Positions 23,057 through 33,700 of a stretch of 64,000 nt of DNA are shown piece by piece. The DNA comes from Bisporella sp. PMI_857 (Eukaryota > Ascomycota > Leotiomycetes > Helotiales > Helotiaceae): the NCBI GenBank assembly GCA_021307315.1, contig JAJSPD010000100.1, positions 80,952 through 144,951 of the forward strand, read 5' to 3'. A model generated the notes under the pieces. The model saw only the letters and a program-made list of their open reading frames with translations. It had not been told where the DNA came from and searched no databases. Numbering within the stretch: position 1 is the stretch's first letter; every line of letters starts with the position of its first letter. The position numbers and the translations under genes were made by a program.

Positions 23057-23142
23057 CGCTAAAACTTAGGGGTTCAATCACTAAAGCACAGCGCTCGTTC
23101 GCTAAGGTTTAGGGGTTCAATCACTAAGCCACAGCACTCGCT
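23057..23142 (+). repeat. 43-bp direct repeat, two copies
   Basis: Units 23057-23099 and 23100-23142 share TTAGGGGTTCAATCACTAA and CACAGC.CTCG with a few substitutions; a partial third unit follows. Non-coding. The region to 23708 holds no recognised gene. Confidence 0.75.
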
Positions 23143-23708
23143 CACTAAAAATGGTGAAACTCGACCATAACGCGGAGTTGAGAATTTAAATAGATATAGA
23201 TCGAATCTACTAAGTCCCTAGATGATATATTCCAAGTTACTATTGATCTCATCTCATCGTTGGTGCTGTAGGAGGCGACGGTTATTTGGAGGAGTGGAGA
23301 CACGTTGGCGCTCGGTACATATAACTGCCTCAAATCTCGATTGATTCTTAAAACGAAAGCAGATTTAGAATCAGCATTTCAAGGCGCACAGAATGGTGGG
23401 GCTCGATTTTTGATAAAGGCGTTGTGGTGTTGAGAATTGACATTGTGCAAATATAGCAGTCGCGTCCTTTTGGTGTTGTTTACAGCAAAAACTCGCTTCC
23501 TAATATTGCGCTCACCAAATTAACAGCTCAGACGTTCGCCATAAAAGCTGAGGTAAGCAAACCTCAAAATAGACTAGCGTTTTAAATAAGCGAACGTATG
23601 AGGGACTGAGGTAATTGCTGACAATCATAGATAGCCAAGCTCCGAGAGCAAGTCAAGGACCCGGAAATCCAACCAATGAAGGGGATGTTCCTTATCGCTA
23701 GAGGTTGC

Positions 23709-23799
23709 AGAGCTATGTAGTCAGCCAGATATGGCTTTTCATACTAGAAAGTGTCAAAATTGACAGTACTCGATTAACGTGATCATATTTTAGACCTTG
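23709..23799 (-). repeat. Dispersed repeat family R3, copy B
   Basis: Reverse-complement relative of 16914-17003. Confidence 0.55.
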
Positions 23800-23901
23800 T
23801 TGTGCCTTTTTCAAGCGGGGCTAAAAGAATAAGTATTTTGATATTATGCCTAAGGCATTAAGTTTGCAGACTCGCATTTGTGGCTGACGAGTTCTTGGGT
23901 C

Positions 23902-24230
23902 TGGCAACAGTAGCCGAGCAAGTTTCCTTGTCCGCAACTCTTTTTTGCCTTTTTCCACTACATTATAGATTGAAATGCTTGAAAAAAGCTTTTGATAAAA
24001 ACTGATTAAAGAAACTTGCATTGTGCAAGGTTTAGAGCGAAATGATACTATGATGCGCGATATATTCAGAGAATAGTAAAAACAGCTGCTAAGAAATTGC
24101 TTTTTGATCACGATTAATTGAGCTAAAATATAAATTTCCGACGACGACATATATACTAATGAAAGAACAAGGTCTGAATTTCAAAGTTCCAAGTTTAGAA
24201 AATAACAGAATTATCCAGTGTTGAGATATT
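23902..24230 (+). repeat. Dispersed repeat family R1, copy B
   Basis: Relative of 4022-4334 in the same orientation. Conserved blocks include GGCAACAGTAGCCGAGCA, GAAACTTGCATTG and GATCACGATTAATTGAGC. Confidence 0.7.
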
Positions 24231-24327
24231 TGCGCTTTGGCAATATACTACGGGATTCTCGCATCGCAGGGATTTCGGTTATTCCTCCAGGATTTGACCT
24301 TTTAGGTTATAGATATGGACTTTACGG

Positions 24328-24425
24328 GGTCAGCCATTTAGGTGCGGACATCCTCGTGGTTATTGGTTCAAAGGAGTGGGGCAGTAGTGAGTGGGCATTT
24401 GGTTTTTGGTCAGCACGTTTTTCCT
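24328..24425 (+). repeat. Dispersed repeat family R4, copy A
   Basis: Similar to 51105-51203 in the same orientation, sharing GGTCAGCCATTT, CATCCTCGTGG/CATCCTAGTCA, TTGGTTCAAAGGAGTGG and TTTCTGGTC..CACATTTT-like blocks. An apparent 135-codon ORF across it (24218-24625) has no domain and is not called. Confidence 0.6.
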
Positions 24426-24768
24426 CTCCACCGCTCCAAACTTGGATATCGTGGGGAGGTGACCGAATGGTTCTAATTATAGAATCGCGGGGCAGCCCAA
24501 TCGCCTGGAGGATTTCTACGGCAATCACGGCGTCACATTCAATCGTGGCCAGCACTCTAATTGTCAGCGCATGGTTATATTTGATAGGAGGGGATGTATC
24601 TTCGAATGAAACTCCCAGCCATTAGAATTTGAGTCAGCACTTGATTTCGACGGCAGAATCAGATATCGCCCTTTTCGCAAGTCAGCTCTGCTTCCAAGAT
24701 GACAAGACGATTCAGTCATCTTCTGTCTGCAACTATGGCTTCAGCTGTGACATATATCAAGAAGAGAT

Positions 24769-25383
24769 GACATGTATGGGAGATGCGGTAATATGCTTTA
24801 TCGGTCGATTGAAGAAAGCGACGAAGGACACTCGACGACTATTGCATCGAGTAGCCACAACCATCCGAAAGAAGTATTCCGAGTTAGTTTTACGTATGGA
24901 GAAGCCACGATCTCTACGACGCCTAAAGAAAGGTGTAACCGAGAATTTCCGGAGGAGAAAATTTACCTTTATAGAAAAGGCAGATGAACTGAGGAGTGAG
25001 TTTGAATGCGACCAGTGTTTCCAGTAGTTTAAACTGGCAAACTGGCAGTTTGGACATGGTTCTGTGCACGTCTTAGCATACGGCACGTGCACGTAGTTGC
25101 TGAGCAACAACGCAATTCTATCGTATTAATTATTTTGATTTTGAAGATAGAATTGCGTTGTTGCTCAGCAACTACATGCACGTGCCGTATGCTAAGACGT
25201 GCACAGAACCATGTCCAAACTGCCAGTTTGCCAGTTTAAACTACTGGAAACACTGAATGCGACATATACGTTTTGGGACGGAGGAACGGAAAACTATTCG
25301 AGTACATATCTAGAGATGGACCTTCCTCGCCCCTCAGCTTGACAGACGTCGTGAGTAGCTCCCTTTTCATCCAGAACCTATAA
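24769..25383 (+). pseudogene. Unknown ORF split by a foldback MITE
   Basis: An open frame from an ATG at 24769 runs into the MITE at 25013, where it stops artificially. Removing the element and one target duplication keeps the frame open to a TAA at 25381-25383. The flanking codons (GAA TGC GAC | ATA TAC) join cleanly. The product would be about 120 aa, basic in the middle (RRLKKGVTENFRRRKF). No family recognised; a real gene interrupted by insertion is possible but unproven. Confidence 0.4.
25013..25255. mobile_element. 243-bp foldback hAT MITE with 8-bp duplication
   Basis: A near-perfect palindrome: arms of about 105 bp starting CAGTGTTTCCAGTAG, with a short AT-rich loop near 25130. Exact AATGCGAC duplications at 25005-25012 and 25256-25263 give the hAT hallmark of 8 bp. 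No ORF inside. High arm identity suggests recent insertion. Confidence 0.93.
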
Positions 25384-25893
25384 TTTAAAGTTTTGTAAGA
25401 CCAGAATTATCCACCAGCAGAAAGATATATACCAGCTAGCGTCTTGAAACGAGGTACGAAATCTTTGCTTCGTCGAAAGGGGAAAACCCCCTTAATGAGG
25501 ATTAAAGATTTTCGGATGGAGACATAACTGGTGCTGGGGACTTCAGCTTTGGACTTAATGCTATTGAAGAAGTGTGGATCTATTAGGCTTTTAGCCTACC
25601 TTGTAGATATATTGGATAGAGATCAATTAGAACAGAATAGGACCTTTCTAATTTGATTAGGTTACATACATAATTCCTATGACTTTCAACCCGAGCCACT
25701 ACCTTCCTTTATAGCCTACGAGGAAACCCCACAAGGGTGGTACACAATTATAGCTACGCGGAAGATTCGAAGACCAAAACAATCTTGCATTTACTAGCAC
25801 ACATAAGAATTGATAATCTTGAAGGGGTGCCATTATGTACCTTAGTTGCAGCAACCGCTACCTTGAGCGGCCTTTAACGATTCTAAGGAAGGA

Positions 25894-26856
25894 TTATACT
25901 ACAGATGGACGAAAAAGCTGGTCAAACGGCATAATTTGCCGCGTGGCGATAACCAAAATCCTCAAATACTGACAAAAGGACTCTTCTCCTTTGACCTCAT
26001 TCACCCCTTCCCATGCAAGACAGACGTTCGTCATCTCACCAACTTTAGCTACCCTCATCCTACTAAGCTTTCCCATCACTACGGAATAATCCAACCAAAG
26101 ATTCGGAACTGGTCCTGGGATAGACCTCGCTGGCTTTTGATCCGTGTAACGAAGACGTCCAGCAAAGATGCCTAGGAGGTCTCCGGGACGTATTGGAACT
26201 AGTGGAGCAGCCGTAAGGAGTGCAGACGAGGCACTACGGGAACTGAGAGTCCTCTTCGTAGACTCCCCTTCGTATGGTATTAAACCAACGAAGACGGATT
26301 TATTACGGTTAGGTGGACCTTTCAGGCCATGGCGGAGAATATGGATGTTTGACTTCGTAGAAGTTGGTTTGATCTTGCAGTTTGCCATGAAATCCTTCTG
26401 CTCCGTAGAGTCAGGGTCCCACATACTAAGATGGTCTCCCCAACACAGATTTTGCGGAGCATGAAGCCTATCAAAGATCCACTTTTCTTCAATATCACTC
26501 TTTCCTGAAAAATCATCCCCTTCCTCGGCCAGGATCCTCGCTCCGAGCTGTCGAAGAGGGAAGTCGTAAACTCTATGCCAGGAAAGTAACATGTCCAGTT
26601 CCTTAGGGTGCTGAAAAAAGTGTTCCTTGAATTTACTCGTCCGGTAAAGAACCAACGCTGTTGCACCGTTGGCTCTCAAGTCTGAAAGGAGCTTCCAGTA
26701 AGCAGTCCACTTGAAGATGGTGCCTCTGTCTTTGCCTTTATGCCTTGCGAGACAAAGCTTCTTGGCAGCAGCTTTCTCTTGAGGAGTAATTTCGGTCTTC
26801 CGACCGGACGATTTAGGACAGTGTTTGCGTTTGCCCATCCCCTCCTTTGCCTGCAC
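25894..26856 (-). CDS. Hypothetical protein, possibly SET-domain-like
   Basis: 320 codons on the minus strand, uninterrupted; a second in-frame ATG at 26838 gives MGKRKHCPKS. The N-terminal part is lysine-rich. The C-terminal third has IRPGDLLGIFAGRL, NLWLDYSVVMGKLSRM, MTNVCLAWE and RILVIATRQIMPFDQL. Their order resembles fold elements of SET proteins (a G-x-G start, an N-x-C-like core, and an A-T-R-x-I-x-P-x-x-x-L end), but no cysteine-rich post-SET or clear NHS motif is visible. The first 13 or so codons lie inside the left TIR of the hAT element (26819 onward), so the start may have been created by that insertion. Function unknown. Confidence 0.45.
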   Translation of the reverse strand: MQAKEGMGKRKHCPKSSGRKTEITPQEKAAAKKLCLARHKGKDRGTIFKWTAYWKLLSDLRANGATALVLYRTSKFKEHFFQHPKELDMLLSWHRVYDFPLRQLGARILAEEGDDFSGKSDIEEKWIFDRLHAPQNLCWGDHLSMWDPDSTEQKDFMANCKIKPTSTKSNIHILRHGLKGPPNRNKSVFVGLIPYEGESTKRTLSSRSASSALLTAAPLVPIRPGDLLGIFAGRLRYTDQKPARSIPGPVPNLWLDYSVVMGKLSRMRVAKVGEMTNVCLAWEGVNEVKGEESFCQYLRILVIATRQIMPFDQLFRPSVV

Positions 26857-29800
26857 CCATTACTAGGATAGGCTAAGTAAAAGGGAATGCTAGGAGGGGG
26901 AAGGCACACCAAAAATCACGGGATCTCGAGGCTTGGGAAGGCTGATATATAAACAACATTAGGACTAGGAAGGCTGCCAAGGCTAGCCTTAGTCACATAG
27001 TTAAAAATATATATATATATATATATAAAACTGCATCCCGATAGACAAAAATGACACTTTCAAGGTGTTGTAAGGCCATCTACCTCCCCATCGTCATCCC
27101 CACGCAACTCGGTAGGGGTAATCCAACTCTTTTGACCTTTCCACTTCCCCAGCATCTTTCTGTCCATGATCATCCACATTCTAAGGCACTGCGTAGCTTC
27201 GATAATGTCTGCTTTCAGCCGATTTCTTTGCCCCGTGATCAAGAGCTTTCCTTGAGAAAAGACCCGTTCGCAATCACTCGACATAGCTGGGATTGCGGCC
27301 ATATCGAGACCCATTTGGGCTAGTCGATATACTGACTTTTGCTTCGACTGTCGGATCCAGAACTGAGGTAAAGTCTCCTTTTTATCAAGACGAAAGGCGT
27401 ACGCTTTATTCCACACGTCAAGAGGGTCTTCTTCTTGATCCGGCCCATATAAAAGCGTCATATCTGTATCGAGTTCGAACTCGGTAGGCGATCGAGCTCT
27501 CTTGGCCCCGGGTACAGATCCTGATGATATATCCGATGGGATAGGCATCTCTCGATACTCATCCCATAAGGTTTGCAAGGCCGCCTTTCCTCCTGGGAGC
27601 CAATCCTTAGCGTTGGTAGCGTCCTCCCACAGCACCGCATCCTTCCATTTGTGCTCAAAATAGAACCACTTCATGGAAGGATTCGTAACAACTGAAGCGT
27701 AATGGGCGGGGGTATCGTTAACGATTGCAAAATATTCATCGAGCTTAGTCCAACAATTAACGATGCATGCGCGTAGGTGATTTGTAGCCGGCGTAGAGAG
27801 ATGGGTAGTATTGTCGCGAAGGATTAAATCATCTCGTCGTTCTCGCACATGCGCTAGAAGTTTGTTGAGAGTAGTCAAGTAGTCGGAAAGAACGCCCCTG
27901 TCACCCTCTGCGCGTTTGGTAGGGTCATAAAATGGTCGGAGGATAAAGACGATCTCTGACAGGGCTATCCAATCGTCGCCATTGAGAGTATCGTTCTTCA
28001 AAAGATGCGCTAACTCATCATCTGTCTGTGCCTTTTTGGTGGAAGATCCATGCATTGTATCAGCGTGGTCATTGTATCAGCGTGGTCAATACAAAAGCGG
28101 TCGATTCGATCTCGAAGTTTCAAGGCTCTCTCGATCATGAGATAGAGAGAGTTCCATCGAGTAGCGTTGTCGACTATTAACTTCAGATGATTAAAACCTT
28201 CTGAGTCCTTAGCTGAAAACTGCTTGATATCGGCGAATTTGTCTCGGCGTTGAGGGGATCGACAGATAAAAGTAACGACGTTGTGAAGCTTGCCAACAGG
28301 ACCGCGTTTCCTCCATATATTGAGTTCTTTCAAGAGCTCCGAATGCTCCTTCACGTTCTCGATATCCTTCTCAAAAGCGTCATATTCCTTCCCGTACAAG
28401 AAAGCCTTCGCAGAGAGGTTGATCACATGGCCGAGGCACCGCAGACGCCGAGCACGCCGTTTTTTCTCAGTCATGTGAGGAAAGAAGTGAGCAACGACAA
28501 TTTCGATGGCCGTATCGTTGTTGTAAGCATTATCTGTAACAAAATATCCTATCCTAGACCCTAGGTTGTAGTCCTTGATCACCTGAATGATCACTTCCGC
28601 TTGGTTCTCTCCTGAATGAGGCCCGCGAAGCTGTCGAATTGCTAAGAGAGTCTGTAGAAGAGGTGCAAAAACAGTCAGTATATTCACTCGAAAAGTAGCC
28701 CATGCTGCGGATGTAAATTATCAACAATTTCACTTGATATCTCACCCTCAACAACACATATCATCACGATAGTTACTGCATTAGAAATCCCTAAATCAGG
28801 GATTTACAATGTCGTATCTCTTGTGAGTCCAACATATGTGGTGGGGTAACGTCCACAAGTGAAGATGGTGTGTATTGCAACCAGCAGACAAGCGAGATAG
28901 CACTTACCGATTGTTTCTGCCCATGCTCGTCGATATAATGCCCGATAATACCAAGAAGTGCCATGTGATTTGGTGAGGTCCAGAGATCGAAAGAGAAAGA
29001 TATCTTGCTTTGGCTCATTGTAAGCGACTCTGTAAGTTTCTGTTTCCGGGCCTTAAAAGCGTTAATAATATACTCGCGGATCGTATGGCTAGAATGAGGA
29101 AGGATCTTTCGGATGGTAGGGTAGAGTTGTTCTAAAAACTCTAGAAACACTTCGTTGGCAACCAAACTAAGCGCCATTTGGCAGATTACTAAGAATGCAA
29201 CCAAGGCATCTGTGAACGGATCTCTCATCACTGAAGTCGTTAAGTTGACATATGCTTCCGATTGGCGTAGCGGAGGTGGCGTTGGATCCGTACCGTCGCG
29301 TTTAATATATCGATCAAGAGGTTGTTGCGGGACCTTGTTGCCGTGCTTCGATATTCGATGGGCTTTCAGGAGGTGGTTCTCTTTGTTTCTGCAATTTGCT
29401 TCGGCATATTGAGTTTCATCGCAGTGGGCACAATGCCATATTTTCCGGCATCGTAGGTCCTGGCCATGGTGGCTCGTGCCTAAAAGAGTCAATAAAAATG
29501 CAAGTATGGGAGAGAGACCATTACCTTTGGTGGCACGAATCAGCTCTTCAGCTTGGTTATTGTCCCAATACCAGGCCTGCCGCGTGGACTTCTTGCTTCG
29601 ATACGGCGCGTATTTTACGTATAAAACGTCTCTAATCTTGATTTGATTTTCTCGCGGTATCCTAGAGAGTGCCTCATTGAATGCCCGATCAGTTTTGGCT
29701 TCCAGGAGCGCTCGTACCGACGGATTTTCGTCACTTGGAAGGGTAGGCGTTTCACCAGAGATAGCAGTTGTTAAAGAACTAGTATCTGAAGCGTCGTCGA

Positions 29801-30268
29801 GCTCAATTGGCTCTGTAGAAAGCATAATAAAAGCATAACGGTTAAGAAGTGTTGACTGTTTTAAAGGTTTTCGTCGTGACCTTAAGTATACAGAATTGTA
29901 GTCTTCCATCATACAAGACAGGATTGATGATCAGTACTTCGAAGGACCTTCGTATCCAGCGAAATGAGCTTCTCAACAAGTACTTTCTATGTACTTGGCA
30001 TCTTGTCTTAATTTCCGCGACCCGACAATTTTTTTGAGTGGATGCTGACGGAAGAAATCCCCGAGACCCGACCAATCAAGGGTCCTAGCTGTCTCCCCTA
30101 TATACCCTGCCCAACCTATCCTTGCCTCCCCCCATTACTAGGAAGGCAACGCCGGGATATTTCATTAGGGTTAGGAAGGCAAGTTCCCCGGGATTGGGCT
30201 TACAGGGTTAGGAAGGAGCGCCAAGACTGGGGTTGGGCAGAGGAGGGGATGGGCAATCGCAAACACTG
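26819..30268 (-). mobile_element. hAT transposon (hAT-1), about 3.45 kb, inactive
   Basis: The left end reads CAGTGTTTGCGTTTGCCC; the right end is the reverse complement of CAGTGTTTGCGATTGCCC. The TIRs continue with CATCCCCTCCT in both. The subterminal regions carry repeats of a TTAGGAAGGCA/CTAGGAAGGCT motif (about 26850-26990 and 30120-30225), as expected for hAT binding sites. Flanking 8-mers (ATTTAGGA and GGTAGACT) do not match, so the duplication is lost or the ends were rearranged. An (AT)n run lies at 27009-27028. Confidence 0.75.
27060..29912 (-). pseudogene. hAT-1 transposase, broken by a 17-bp duplication
   Basis: Exons (complement): 29525-29912, 29479-28908, 28651-27060; introns 45 nt and 256 nt (GTAAGT...TACAG). 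Start 29912 or the ATG at 29825. A BED-like zinc finger (CAHC...HLLKAH) is followed by the hAT catalytic core SFDLWTS, VTDNAYNN and CLGHVINL, and a C-terminal dimerisation segment with MSSDCERVFSQ. The frame shifts at 28054-28087, where ATTGTATCAGCGTGGTC occurs twice in tandem. Deleting one copy restores CIDHADTM into HGSSTKK. Otherwise few defects are visible, so inactivation is probably recent. Confidence 0.85.
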
Positions 30269-30759
30269 GGTAGACTACTAGTTATGCATACGGAACTTTT
30301 GAGGATCTTTACAAACGTTAGGATTTGATACAAGTATCTTGTCTCCGACTCTGCCTCCTTACCCGCAGGCGATATCCTCCGTCAACGACCCAAACATGTC
30401 TCGAACTGTCTTGATGCAAATTTCAGTCCCAATTCACAAGACGTCAAACCAAACCAGTGATAAACAAAAATAGCCCGGTAACAAGTGGTCTTCCCGACAA
30501 CGCTGACGACGTCAATATGTGGATTGCTCAGTCTACTTCGGAGCGGGAATCCGGCTGGTTGATCGATGTATGGCATCAGGCACTGCGAACCTATGCATCG
30601 AATCGCTTTGTTGAACCTAGGCATATTCTTCCCCACATTCATTAGCATAGAGTCAGCTCCTCTCTGGAAAAGCTTGCGGCCTGACGCCAAGGTGGGCCCA
30701 GCAGACTTCTATATACGATACTTCAGGGGTCAAATGAATTGTAATTCCAACTCACATAT
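30269..30759. other. Intergenic region, no gene recognised
   Basis: Short ORFs on both strands have no domain support. Confidence 0.4.
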
Positions 30760-33700
30760 TCAATCCTGATATAGAATCTCCTTAAAATTATGGGTTGAAT
30801 GGGTAACATGTGATGTTAGTTTACACATAAAACAATAATCGAAATCGAAACAGTCTAAACAGTGGAATCGAGGGCCATATATATCCTAATCTGTTAGAAC
30901 TGCTACGCACGCAAAGACCGGTAGAACTTACGTGCTGACATTCACTACACCGATAGTCTCCGTGCTTTTTTGCTGTTGATATTTCGGTAGAGTTTGGGTA
31001 ACCTAGTAAATCAAGACTTATACTCGAAGTATGTGATCCTTTTCCTGGATCGTACATAATATTCCTGTTTTGATGATATACGGCAATCGCGTAAGGGGTC
31101 CACCGACCTTCTGGTTCGACTGTAGTTATAATAGAGTTGTGAAAATTATTATCCAACAGTAAATTAACGATTTGTGCATTACTACTTCGACAAGCCCAGT
31201 GTAGAGGAGACCAGATTGTGCAGCTTGTTTGAGGCATTTGGTAATATTGAATTGTTCTTTCCACCATGTCAATTGAAGCGCCTGAAGCCGCATAGTGAAG
31301 AATTCCATTTCCTTGTCTGTCAAGGTGGCAAGGATTTGCCCCATTAGATAATAAATAGTCTAGTATGTTGAGATGCCCACCTCGCGCTGCCCAATGAGCT
31401 GCACTTCTCCCTTGGGTATCTATTACGGTAGCTGTGAAACTAATGAAGAACTTTACTATTGCCATGTGGCCATTATAAGAAGCAGCTTGGAGAGCATTGC
31501 CATACTCGCCACCTTGAGTGTTGACATCGGCTCCTTTCTCAATTAGCAGCCTGACTATCGCCTCGTGGCCACCAGCTGAAGCAGCTTGGAGAGCATTGCC
31601 GAAGTGGCCACCTTCTACATCGACCTTGGCTTCTTTCTCAATTAGCAGCCTAACTACCGCCTCGTGGCCTTCGGCTAAAGCAGCTTGGAGAGCATTGCCA
31701 TACTCGCCACCTTGAGTGTTGACATCGGCTCCTTTTTCAAATAGCAGCTTCACTATCGCCTCGTGGCCACCAGCTGAAGCAGCTTGGAGAGCATTGCCGA
31801 AGTGGCCACCTTCTGCATCGACCTTGGCTTCTTTCTCAATTAGCAGCCTGACTATCGCCTCGTGGCCACGAGCTGAAGCAGCTTGGAGAGCATTGCCGAA
31901 GTGGCCACCTTCTGCATCGACCTTGGCTCCTTTCTCAATTAGCAGCTTCACTATCGCCTCGTGGCCATTAAATGAAGCAACTTGGAGAGCATTGCCGAAG
32001 TGGCCACCTTCTGCATCGACCTTGGCTCCTTTCTCAATTAGCAGCTTCACTATCGCCTCGTGGCCACGAGCTGAAGCAGCTTGGAGAGCATTGCCATACT
32101 CCCCACCTTGAGTGTTGACATTGGCCCCTATCTCGACCAGCAGCCTTGCTACCTTCTGGTGACCTAATTCTGCTGCCCAGATTAATGCTGTGTGCTTTTC
32201 TCCATCTTTATCGTCAAGTTTACTCGCTTCAGTTTCTAGAAGGCAACGTAGCACTATATCATGACCATTAAATGCTGCAATTCTAATGTTGTTCATATGT
32301 GGCTGATCGCTCCAACCTCTCCATGCCCCCCAAAGTATAGGGAACCACAAATTGAATCGATCACCCTCTACCAGATTAAGTTTACACGCCTTGGCGAGAA
32401 CTATACTTTCCCTATCAAACGTTGAGTTTCTGAAGTGGCTTGGCCAATGTTGAGCTGAATACTTTAAGAAAGCCTCGAAACCGGATTCGGAGTCTTTATT
32501 TTCTTCGTTAAGGAGCAACTGCCTTTGAGAACGTTTCCATCTTAAGTGTGGCTCGCCCCTCTGTTGATGTCGAACTTCGACTTCGATCTCGTCCAGTTCT
32601 CTCAATAATAAATAGTCTATACAAATACGTGCCATTATATTTTCTGAATCGACAGGGTTTAAACAGTGTCTCCACACGGTACTAGCTATTACGGATTCTT
32701 TTTGGACGAGAAATTCTTTTGCGGTTTGGTGAATAAGATAGATCTTAGAGCGTTTGATAAAGACGAATAATCCACAAAGCTGACGAATAAGTTTTTCGAG
32801 ACGGGCGTCTTCTATCTTGAATTCCATATAAGACTGTGAATTTGGTCGTTCAGCAAGGCCAAATGCGATAGCCATCTCACTTATCGTTAGGGGTCGATAG
32901 GCACCAACAATAATGTGCAGGATCTTGGTAGCCACTGGTTTTTGCCTCTTTGTAATTTTGCCTAATATCTTCTCGTAAGCGTCCGCAACGGATGATGGAA
33001 GTTGAAGCGATTCAACCGACTCCCAATCAGGCCGAAGGCTATCCCGGTATTGTTCTTTAATATCCTCGAAAGCAAGATGTAGCCAAAGATAAGTTCGATG
33101 CTCCATTTGGAAGAGACATTGCTCAAGCGATGTTCTTGTAGAATTACTTAAGGAATGCTCAGCGGCTAACTTTCCTACTCTTTCTCGAATAACTAAATCA
33201 ATTTCTTTATGAATCTTATCATTCTCATGCTCGCCGGATAAGCGTATTGCTGGCAAATTATCTGGAATATCCCGAAAACTAGACTCGATATCATAGTAAG
33301 GACGACTGGTTACGAGAAACTTGAGGGATGTTCTCTGCGAGGCTTGGTGCGATGACTCCTGATAGAAGTTCGACAGAAATCTAATAAGGATTTGACGGTC
33401 GCTTTCTTGGCACTCGTCCATTGCATCAAGCACACAGATTATATCATGTGAGTCTTCATCGGTGGCTGCGTTGATTAAAATATGCCAAAGTTTGTTGTGC
33501 TCTTTTTGAAGCTCTTTATCATTCTTTTCCCACGCATCTATTGCATGTTTAAGAAGCTGGGGTTGTACATCAAACAGCTGGTGTAATAATGAGCATAGAG
33601 CAATAGCAAGCCTGTCTTGCTGTTCGTTATCCTTGAAAAAGAAGTAACAAACCGAACGAGAATCGGAGTTACGAAGTTCTTTCTCGATCAAAGATCGCGA

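Noticed and set aside
24218..24625. 135-codon ORF
   Set aside because: Lies in dispersed repeats R1/R4, has no domain, and its R4 copy at 51105 does not keep the frame.
31518..32111. Plus-strand ORFs over the ankyrin array
   Set aside because: Antisense shadows of the 99-bp repeats.
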